Shown here in pieces: positions 1 to 5,955 of a stretch of 6,736 bases of DNA; the stretch's first letter is position 1, and every line of letters starts with the position of its first letter. The notes under the pieces are model-generated. The model saw only the letters and a list, made by a program, of their open reading frames with translations. It searched no databases and was not told where the DNA came from. The stretch is from Acidimicrobiia bacterium (GTDB taxonomy: Bacteria > Actinomycetota > Acidimicrobiia > Acidimicrobiales > Ilumatobacteraceae). A program made the translations under genes and the position numbers. The stretch lies in contig RFMT01000277.1 of assembly GCA_009927565.1 (NCBI GenBank), positions 1 to 6,736 of the forward strand. Reading direction: 5' to 3'.

Positions 1-726
1 TAGAGCAGCCGCAAAAATTGAACCACCCAGTAGCCAGACAAGATTCTCTGTAATCTCTGACCAGCCAGCAGGGGGGCCCGGGTCAGTGCGTAAATGACCG
101 CCTAGATAAATGATCGTCACTCCGATGATTGGCGTGATGACAATAATTATCGAATATGCAGAAAGCGCAGTGACGCCGGCAACTAACAAAATCATGCACG
201 CGATGACTCTTATCGCACCGTCTGAACCAACGATGAAACCATACGCAGGAAACTTGCCCAAACCAGACGAGAGACCTTTGGTGAAATAGAGCAAGCCGTA
301 ACTGACGATTGCGATAGCCAAACTTGCTGTGATGATTGCTTGATCTTCAAAGAGGTTGTCATTGATAACTGGAGATAGCACGAGTATCAATGCGACCAAA
401 AAAGCCACAATTGCGCCACACAAAAGTGCAACCTTTTTTACGACTGGAGTTGTGCCTTGACCGAGTGCGCGACGGTGTGCAATCGCGCGACTTAGTTCTT
501 GTTCTACCGGCAGAAAGAATCCAGGCGCTATCGCAAACATAACGAACCAAAGCGACACAAGCGGTTTAAATTCTTCTTGGCCAAGAGCTTGCTGACCGAT
601 TTTGAAAAAGATGTAAATTGTCACGCCCGCAATTAGCAGGCCTACACCAATAGAAATAGTGCCTTCAGGAATCGCACCCTGCTTTTGATCAGCGGATGAC
701 GCCGATTTAACTGGTTGTCCAGACAT
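1..726 (-). CDS. Polytopic membrane protein, MATE/MVF (Wzx-like) flippase-like, C-terminus outside window
   Basis: The reading frame is open from ATG at 726-724 to the left edge, giving 242 residues (MSGQPVKSAS...). An in-frame TGA at 729-727 directly precedes the ATG, so no longer N-terminus is possible. A polar N-terminal tail of about 22 residues is followed by seven hydrophobic segments, near residues 23-42, 57-73, 97-119, 130-148, 172-190, 192-209 and 228-242 (cut). The loop after segment 2 has P73, E75, Q76, E77 and then basic R80, R85, R86, K97 and K98, a pattern I associate with actinobacterial polysaccharide-flippase-like proteins of the MATE/MVF superfamily. Such proteins have 12-14 membrane segments and roughly 400-550 residues, so about half is visible. 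The predicted role is flipping a lipid-linked glycan across the membrane. The divergent glycosyltransferase supports this, but another MATE-type transporter is possible. Coding is secure; function is moderate. Confidence 0.7.
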   Translation of the reverse strand, partial: MSGQPVKSASSADQKQGAIPEGTISIGVGLLIAGVTIYIFFKIGQQALGQEEFKPLVSLWFVMFAIAPGFFLPVEQELSRAIAHRRALGQGTTPVVKKVALLCGAIVAFLVALILVLSPVINDNLFEDQAIITASLAIAIVSYGLLYFTKGLSSGLGKFPAYGFIVGSDGAIRVIACMILLVAGVTALSAYSIIIVITPIIGVTIIYLGGHLRTDPGPPAGWSEITENLVWLLGGSIFAAAL

Positions 727-774
727 TCAAGTCAAGGTTAGTAGTTTGTCTCGGATTAGTAGTCTTAGTGCATC
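727..774. promoter_or_regulatory. Divergent intergenic promoter region shared by the flippase-like and glycosyltransferase genes
   Basis: This 48-bp gap separates two divergent start codons. On the plus strand, TAGTCT (760-765) fits the actinobacterial -10 pattern TANNNT and ends 9 nt before the GTG at 775. On the minus strand, TAACCT (plus 735-740, read in reverse) ends 8 nt before the ATG at 726. Transcription normally starts about 6-8 nt after a -10 element, so both transcripts could begin at or next to the start codon. Neither gene has a purine-rich Shine-Dalgarno sequence, as expected for leaderless mRNAs, which are common in Actinomycetota. No convincing -35 boxes are visible. The two -10 elements are only about 20 bp apart, so the two polymerases would compete. 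Confidence 0.5.
738..763 (+). repeat. Direct repeat pair TTAGTAGT, possible operator
   Basis: TTAGTAGT occurs at 738-745 and 756-763, 18 bp start to start, overlapping both candidate -10 elements. A third copy at 826-833 lies inside the glycosyltransferase gene, encoding Leu18-Val19-Val20. Copies 2 and 3 agree over ten bases (ATTAGTAGTC). The placement suits a regulator-binding site that would affect both divergent genes, but the third copy may be chance and no regulator is visible nearby. Confidence 0.3.
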
Positions 775-3700
775 GTGAGCAATGAGTTAATCGAAGATTC
801 GAAAAGCCAATCGGTTGCCGCACCATTAGTAGTCACGGCGATGGTCGTGCACCAGCCAGGCGCTTGGTTTGATGAAGTTCTGGCTGGTCTTGCTAGTCAG
901 GATTACCCGAACATTAACAGTGTTTTTTTCTTGACCACCAAATTGAATAATTCTGTTGCCGACACGACCGATGCCAATGAGGTTGCAAAGAAAATCAGTC
1001 AAGCGCTGCCAAATGCCGTCGTTCGAATTGTTGAAGGAAACCCTGGTTTCGGGCGCTTAGTCAATGAAATACAGCGAATTGTGGATGGAGACAAGGGTTT
1101 GTTTTGCATCATGCACGATGACGTCGTTTTGCAGACCAATACGGTGCGAAAGCTGGTTGAAGAGCTGTTTATTTCGAATGCGGCGGTCGTCGGACCAAAA
1201 CTAATGCAGTGGGATAAGCCCACACTTTTGCAATCTGTGGGTTTTGGCATTGACCGTTGCGGTGAAGTAGATCCGTTTATTGAGCAAAATGAACGCGATC
1301 AAGAGCAACACGACGCCGTGCGCGATGTATTTTTCGTAAGTTCAGCATGCATGCTCGTACGTTCAGACCTGTTTCGCGAATTAAACGGCTTCAGTAAAGA
1401 CATTTCGTTCTTCGGAGAAGACCTAGATTTCTGCTGGCGCGCACACCTGAGCGGGGCTCGAGTTCTTGTGTCTCCAACTGCTGTCGCCAGACACATTGAA
1501 AGTTTTGGAACTCGCTCACCAAATCTTGTTTCGCGTGCGAGTGCCGCGCAAAATCGTGCCCGGACGGTTGCAACGTTGACTAGTCGTTGGCGATTGCCAT
1601 TTGTTTGGCTGCAGATGTTGCTGACCTCGGCGATTGAAACAGTACTAGGGGTTTTTACAGGCACCTTTCGCGAGTCGTTGGCGAGTTTTCGTGCAACTGT
1701 TGCACTTGTTGTGGACGCTTCGTATATCTGGAAGAGAAGAGAGCAAGTTCGGCCATTAAGGCGCATAGCGGCAAGCGAGGTCGCAAAACTGCAAGTGAAG
1801 GGTTCGGCACGGCTGACCAGATTTATTCGTCACCGTCGCGCCTTGGCGTCTCGTGAAATCGCATCGTTGGTCGAGACTAAAAAGCGTTGGAGACAAAGTT
1901 CAACGCGCACCGCAGGCACGGTTTTGTTAATTGTTACGGTTTTGATTTTGGTCGGTAGTCGAGAGATTATTACCGACTCGTCTCGAGTGATAGGTGAGAT
2001 GTTGCCATTTGAGAACGGATCGGTAACAACAAGTTCGGTGTTCGCGAATTTTCTGTCGGGTTGGTGGTCAAGTGGTTTCGGCGAAGCATCTGCTAACCCA
2101 ACAGGACTCGGACTGATTGCGGTTGCGTCGTTTTTTCTCTTTGGAAATCTTGCGCTGCTCCAGACTCTAATGATTGTTGGTTCGTTGTTTATTGGGCTGA
2201 TTGGCATGTGGCGCCTATGTGGCGCCTTCGCCAATACTCGAGTGCGACTTGGTGCGGCGGTGGTTTACGTTGCCCTGCCGCTTTCGTATGATGCGATCGC
2301 AAGGGGTCGATTTTCGGCTTTGATTTGTATTGCGGCAGCACCGTGGCTATTTGACATCTTGAATCGATTTCAAGATGGAACCGATCAAAGTTTGGTTCGA
2401 AAAACCCAACTTGTTTCTGGACTATTGCTAATTCTTGGGATCGTCTTTGCATTCACTCCAAGCATTGCCATTTTATTTTTAACAATCATCGGCTTGTGGG
2501 TTTTTGCGTCTTTCTTAGGTGGAGTTTCGGCAACAAAGTTGTTCAACGTTTTATTGATTGGTTCAACCGGTTTGATTGGTTCGGTCTTCATCAATTTGCC
2601 GTGGTCAATGCACTTTGTTTCGAGCAACTGGTGGCAGATGTTGGCAGGCGATCAAGGTGTCTCCAATAGAAAAGTGGGTCTTGTCTCGATTGCACGACTT
2701 GATTTTGGCAACACACGCGGTGGGTTTTTGGTAGTTGCAATCTATTTCTGCGTAATTTGTGCTCTAGTCGTTGCCGATGGCTGGCGCAGACTTTGGGCGA
2801 TTCGATCATCGGTTTTGGTTGTTTTTGGTCTGCTATTGGTGGTGCTTGACGATCAGGGAAAACTACCGTTTGCACTACCCGAACCAGCGGTGATGCTGGC
2901 CATCGTTGCTTGTGGCTTGGCGCTTGCCGTGGCAACTTGTCTCAGTGTCTTTGCCGAAACTAATTTGACCAAAGCATCTGATTGGCGACGATCACTTAGT
3001 TTGTTGGTGCCGCTTGCAATTGCAATGATGATTGCTCCGAGTCTTTTGAGTGTTACCGACGGTCGCTGGAATCAGCCCGAGACTTTGGTGCCACAGTTGC
3101 TTGAACAACTGCCTGACAACCCCAATGAGGGCAATTATCGGACGCTTTATATCGGTGAACGCGATTTGTTGCCAGTTGCGACAAACTCGCTGAATTCTGA
3201 GATCTCATATGGCGTCGCCGACGATGGTGCAGTGAATTTCAGTTCTAATTGGGCTCCCCAAGATACATCGATGAATCTTGCAGCACAGCGTGCGCTCAGT
3301 TTGTTGATCGCTGATGACACAGTTCGTGTCGGTCGTTTGATGTCACCACTTGCAATTCGATTTATAGTTGTGCCTCTAGGAGACTCGCCAACTGCGGCTG
3401 CGCTAAACCTCGTTGAGTCTTTGTCAAATCAACTTGACTTGCGTCGAACTTACTTTGCGCGGGATTTGGTGATTTTCGAAGACGTCACTTGGCTACCGAT
3501 TATCAGCGTCTTGGATGAAGAATCGTCTGTTGCAAGCCAGAAGGCGAGCGACCTTAATTTGACCAGCCAAGAACTTAACTCAAAGGGTGCTCTACTGATC
3601 GATGAAAACTCTGTTGCTGATAAAAAAGTTAAGGCGAAATTTGCCGGAGGCACGGTTCACGTGGCAGTTCCGTTTGATTCGGGCTGGCAGTTGATGGTTG

Positions 3701-3966
3701 ATGACGCTCAACTTTCGCCGCGAGTTGCCTTTGGTTCTTCAACGGCGTTTGATGCGCCGATCGCCGGGCTCCTAAGTCTGCGGTACGAGACATCACCGCT
3801 GCGATACCTATATTTATTTATTCAAGCAACTGTTTGGTTTTGCTTGGTAATGTTTGCCGCAAATTTTTCTCGCTTCAGACGACGAAAGAGACAAGTTGAA
3901 TCAAAAGACGTCACTGTCTTGGCCGATGCAATGCGACCTGACCAAAAAATTGATATGGCAACATAA
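775..3966 (+). CDS. GT2 (GT-A) glycosyltransferase fused to a polytopic GT-C/YfhO-like membrane domain
   Basis: This 1063-residue protein likely transfers sugars to a lipid-linked envelope glycan. Residues 16-245 are a GT2 GT-A domain: first strand at 17-25, metal-binding HDD (H114, D115, D116), the GEDLDFCWR motif with E215, D216 and D218, and H240 as probable third metal ligand. A hydrophobic stretch (275-317) leads to a very basic cytosolic linker (319-373, with LQVKGSARL). A multi-spanning domain of about ten or more segments follows (380-760); its SYDAIARGRFSALICIAAAPW stretch resembles actinobacterial AftD/DUF3367-type GT-C proteins. Residues 761-1007 form an extracytoplasmic region ending in a YfhO-like GWQLMVDD...FDAP pattern. 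A last membrane helix (1008-1030) precedes an RRRKR tail. GTG775 is the first possible start because an in-frame TAG lies at 766-768. The next in-frame start (ATG 841) would remove the first strand. The donor and acceptor are not known. Confidence 0.85.
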   Translation: MSNELIEDSKSQSVAAPLVVTAMVVHQPGAWFDEVLAGLASQDYPNINSVFFLTTKLNNSVADTTDANEVAKKISQALPNAVVRIVEGNPGFGRLVNEIQRIVDGDKGLFCIMHDDVVLQTNTVRKLVEELFISNAAVVGPKLMQWDKPTLLQSVGFGIDRCGEVDPFIEQNERDQEQHDAVRDVFFVSSACMLVRSDLFRELNGFSKDISFFGEDLDFCWRAHLSGARVLVSPTAVARHIESFGTRSPNLVSRASAAQNRARTVATLTSRWRLPFVWLQMLLTSAIETVLGVFTGTFRESLASFRATVALVVDASYIWKRREQVRPLRRIAASEVAKLQVKGSARLTRFIRHRRALASREIASLVETKKRWRQSSTRTAGTVLLIVTVLILVGSREIITDSSRVIGEMLPFENGSVTTSSVFANFLSGWWSSGFGEASANPTGLGLIAVASFFLFGNLALLQTLMIVGSLFIGLIGMWRLCGAFANTRVRLGAAVVYVALPLSYDAIARGRFSALICIAAAPWLFDILNRFQDGTDQSLVRKTQLVSGLLLILGIVFAFTPSIAILFLTIIGLWVFASFLGGVSATKLFNVLLIGSTGLIGSVFINLPWSMHFVSSNWWQMLAGDQGVSNRKVGLVSIARLDFGNTRGGFLVVAIYFCVICALVVADGWRRLWAIRSSVLVVFGLLLVVLDDQGKLPFALPEPAVMLAIVACGLALAVATCLSVFAETNLTKASDWRRSLSLLVPLAIAMMIAPSLLSVTDGRWNQPETLVPQLLEQLPDNPNEGNYRTLYIGERDLLPVATNSLNSEISYGVADDGAVNFSSNWAPQDTSMNLAAQRALSLLIADDTVRVGRLMSPLAIRFIVVPLGDSPTAAALNLVESLSNQLDLRRTYFARDLVIFEDVTWLPIISVLDEESSVASQKASDLNLTSQELNSKGALLIDENSVADKKVKAKFAGGTVHVAVPFDSGWQLMVDDAQLSPRVAFGSSTAFDAPIAGLLSLRYETSPLRYLYLFIQATVWFCLVMFAANFSRFRRRKRQVESKDVTVLADAMRPDQKIDMAT
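2206..2227 (+). repeat. Perfect 11-bp tandem repeat in the glycosyltransferase gene
   Basis: ATGTGGCGCCT occurs twice in direct contact (2206-2216 and 2217-2227). Because GGCGCC is self-complementary, the two copies can also form a 6-bp GC hairpin with a 5-nt loop (2210-2215 with 2221-2226). The unit length is not a multiple of three, so the copies are read in different frames, as M-W-R-L then C-G-A-F. Confidence 0.6.
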
Positions 3967-5477
3967 TGAAGAAAATCAACTTGCGGTACGCCTCGGCTCT
4001 GGTAATTTTGGCAGCTGCGTCTGTTGCTTTGATTTTTGTCAATCAGACCGGCGATCAAGGTCTTGAGAGTGAATCAGAGCGAAAGTCTGAAAATGTTTTT
4101 GGTAGCTCCACGATGCCAAGTGTCGCAGGTAGTTCGCAGTCGTCTTCTTCGTGGTTTTGTCCTGGCGTGCCGGGACTTGAGAAAACGGTTTCGAGTGAGA
4201 TTGTCATTGCTAACCCGACTGATATTCCGATCACGGGCAAAGCAACTTTCTTGTCGAGCGACAAACCTGCAGCAGTCGCGCAACTAATTGTGCAGCCGTT
4301 CACTCGCAGCGTAATTGATGCAACGGGCGGTCGTAAGAGCAAGTTCATCAGCGCAGTTGTCGAACTTGATAATGGTGCAGCTGCTGTCGAGCAGCGAATA
4401 ATTCACCCAGCAGGCGACTCGGTAGCACTTTGTGCCAACAAGCCTTCGGATAAATGGTTTTTCGCCGACGGATTCACCGGTTCTGACAGCCTGTTCAATG
4501 TTTTGCTGAGTAATCCATTTCCTGATGCAACTGTTGTAGACATAAGTTTTGTAACCGCCGCCGGCAAACGCGAGCCAGCCTCGTTAAAGGGAATCATCAT
4601 CGAACCAGAAAGTATCTACTCGCTGTCGATGGGCGACCAAGGTGCGCGCAACGAAAGCGTTTTAGCGGTTTCTATTAGAGCAACTTCGGGTCGATTTGTT
4701 GCCGGAAAGCTTCAACATTTTTTTGGTCGTGGCCGTCTGGGTTATTCGACTTCGCTTGGCGCTTCGTCGACTAGTCGACAATGGTGGTTCGCAGGTGGCC
4801 AGAAGGACCTTGATGTCGATGAGCAGCTCGTCGTTTTTAATCCAACTGAACAAGACCAATCGGTGAGTGTTGCTTTTTTGACGGGCGTCGCCGACGAGAT
4901 ATTTCGCGAGCCACTTGTACTCACAATTCCAGCTGGGAGGGTAACAACACTGGCAACCTCCAAGTTGCCAGCAGTTACCGATGGTCGATACGGGGTTGTG
5001 GTTTCAAGTATCACAAATGACTTTGTCACCAGCGATGAAGATTCAGACGCCGAATATGTTGTTGTTGAGCAAGTTATAAGTCGCAGAGAAGATAAAAAGA
5101 CTGGCACGACAACAATTTTGGGTGCGCCAGTGGGGGCGCCATCAAGAATCTGGACTGTTGCGAGCGGGGTGCCGTCGGCAGGTGGGGCGCTGGTGGTTCT
5201 CAATGCGACTTCGCTGCCAACAATTCTCAAAGTTTCAACAATTGGGCCCGCTGGATCAGTCGCCATCGAAGGTCTTGAGAAAATCGAGTTGGGTGCTGCT
5301 GCGGTTTTAGAAATCAAGATTCCAACCACCAGCGCAGATTTGCCTATGTTGATTGAGGCAGATAATGAAATAGTCGTACAACGCGAAGTCAATCGTGGAC
5401 ACGAACTGATCGGTTTTTCAAGTGTGCTTGCGTTGCCTCACCGATCTAGTGGCATCGCGACAATCGCAGGCAAATAG
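3966..5477 (+). CDS. Exported, N-terminally anchored DUF5719-like protein with four repeated modules
   Basis: This 503-residue protein begins MKKINLRYAS followed by a hydrophobic helix at about residues 9-25, which fits an uncleaved signal anchor or signal peptide exporting the rest. A Ser-rich linker (46-62) precedes four similar modules. Each opens with a Trp-aromatic-x-x-Gly motif (W63, W164, W273/W274, W396) and has an Asn-Pro-like turn 17-20 residues later (N83-P84, N183-P184, N292-P293, N413-A414), flanked by short beta-strand-like Val/Ile/Leu stretches. This is the pattern I recall for DUF5719 proteins, encoded beside GT2/membrane glycosyltransferases in many Actinomycetota; their function is unknown. 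There are only two cysteines, C65 and C156, bracketing module 1. The ATG overlaps the upstream stop by one base (TAATG) without a clear ribosome site, so translation is probably coupled. An all-beta, envelope-located partner of the glycosyltransferase is inferred. Confidence 0.8.
   Translation: MKKINLRYASALVILAAASVALIFVNQTGDQGLESESERKSENVFGSSTMPSVAGSSQSSSSWFCPGVPGLEKTVSSEIVIANPTDIPITGKATFLSSDKPAAVAQLIVQPFTRSVIDATGGRKSKFISAVVELDNGAAAVEQRIIHPAGDSVALCANKPSDKWFFADGFTGSDSLFNVLLSNPFPDATVVDISFVTAAGKREPASLKGIIIEPESIYSLSMGDQGARNESVLAVSIRATSGRFVAGKLQHFFGRGRLGYSTSLGASSTSRQWWFAGGQKDLDVDEQLVVFNPTEQDQSVSVAFLTGVADEIFREPLVLTIPAGRVTTLATSKLPAVTDGRYGVVVSSITNDFVTSDEDSDAEYVVVEQVISRREDKKTGTTTILGAPVGAPSRIWTVASGVPSAGGALVVLNATSLPTILKVSTIGPAGSVAIEGLEKIELGAAAVLEIKIPTTSADLPMLIEADNEIVVQREVNRGHELIGFSSVLALPHRSSGIATIAGK
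4940..4979 (+). other. Strong two-part hairpin inside the DUF5719-like gene
   Basis: GGTAAC (4940-4945) pairs with GTTACC (4974-4979), and CTGGCAAC (4950-4957) pairs with GTTGCCAG (4964-4971). That makes 14 perfect base pairs with a small internal bulge (aaca against ca) and a six-base loop. No T-tract follows, so it is not a typical intrinsic terminator. It falls between modules 3 and 4 and leaves the reading frame intact. It may slow ribosomes or affect mRNA decay, or it may be incidental. Confidence 0.4.
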
Positions 5478-5935
5478 TGCGAACTATTTTTGCGATTTTG
5501 GTTTTGTGTCTTGCGGGTGGAGCGAGCCTTTTATTGCGGCGGCGCCAATCTGACGCGCCAGCCCAAGTGCGTGGAGCGGTGCCGTTTCAGTTGAACTTAA
5601 AAGACTTTTCTTGCACAGACAAGAAGTGGTTAGTTGCAGTATTTACTTCGTCAACATGCGATGCGTGCCGTGACGTCGCAGCCAAGGCTCGGGTGCTTGA
5701 AAGCAACGAAGTTGCTGTAGAAATTGTCGACTTCCTCGAAATGCGCGACTTGCATGCGCGATACCAGATTGATTCTGTGCCGACAACCGTAATTGCCGAT
5801 GTCGAAGGAGTAGTGAGATTTGCAACAGTCGGACCGCTAACAGCTACTGATCTTTGGGCGGCGCTCGCCAAATGTCGAGATCCAAATGTGTTGAGCGACG
5901 TGCCGCCATGTCGCGATGATAATCATGGCGACTGA
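5477..5935 (+). CDS. Membrane-anchored thioredoxin-fold protein with CDAC active site
   Basis: This 152-residue protein has one N-terminal hydrophobic helix (about residues 3-20) followed by R21-R22-R23 and a thioredoxin-like domain (about 40-135). W51 begins the central strand, and FTSSTCDAC carries the redox pair C61 and C64. S100-V101-P102-T103 supplies the cis-proline that faces the active site, and a strand with DVEGVVRF follows. Canonical thioredoxin has CGPC, so CDAC is a divergent active site. Further cysteines are C11 (in the membrane helix), C46, C133 and C145. The GTG start overlaps the stop of the preceding gene by one base (TAGTG), with a weak AGG about seven bases upstream, indicating coupled translation. 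By the positive-inside rule, RRR after the helix suggests the Trx domain faces the cytoplasm. Its likely role is thiol-disulfide exchange; its partner is unknown. Confidence 0.85.
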   Translation: MRTIFAILVLCLAGGASLLLRRRQSDAPAQVRGAVPFQLNLKDFSCTDKKWLVAVFTSSTCDACRDVAAKARVLESNEVAVEIVDFLEMRDLHARYQIDSVPTTVIADVEGVVRFATVGPLTATDLWAALAKCRDPNVLSDVPPCRDDNHGD

Positions 5936-5955
5936 GATTATTTAGTTTTCGTTTG
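5904..5955 (+). terminator. Weak terminator-like inverted repeat at the convergent operon end
   Basis: CGCCATG (5904-5910) and CATGGCG (5924-5930) form a perfect 7-bp stem with a 13-nt loop, overlapping the last codons of the thioredoxin-like gene. About seven bases later a T-rich stretch begins (ttatttagttttcgttt, 5939-5955), inside the 3' end of the convergent ftsH. The large loop and broken T-tract make it weak. A second, overlapping stem ATAATC/GATTAT (5919-5924 with 5936-5941) also exists. Confidence 0.25.

Noticed and set aside
359..550. 63-residue minus-strand frame within the flippase-like gene
   Set aside because: The alternative frame on the same strand encodes seven regular hydrophobic segments from a well-defined ATG at 726; the short frame is Arg/Ser/Thr-rich noise.
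841..843. Alternative ATG start for the glycosyltransferase
   Set aside because: It would delete most of the first beta strand (PLVVTAMVVHQPG) of the GT-A fold; GTG775 keeps it.
1344..1355. 12-bp palindrome AGCATGCATGCT
   Set aside because: One or two are expected by chance in this length, and it lies inside the GT2 domain coding sequence.
1299..1766. 155-residue antisense open frame within the glycosyltransferase gene
   Set aside because: It lies opposite the GT2 catalytic motifs, which are clearly coding, and has Arg/Ser/Thr-rich composition without domains.
3854..4066. 70-residue plus-strand frame across the first gene junction
   Set aside because: It overlaps two strongly supported genes in another frame and has no sequence features of its own.
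4766..4779. Perfect 14-bp palindrome GTCGACTAGTCGAC
   Set aside because: About 0.4 such palindromes are expected by chance in 6.7 kb; it lies in coding sequence and no second copy was seen.
4742..5392. 216-residue antisense open frame within the DUF5719-like gene
   Set aside because: It is rich in Ser/Thr/Ala with no recognisable motif, has no promoter or ribosome site, and lies wholly opposite a convincing gene; it looks like a codon-bias shadow.
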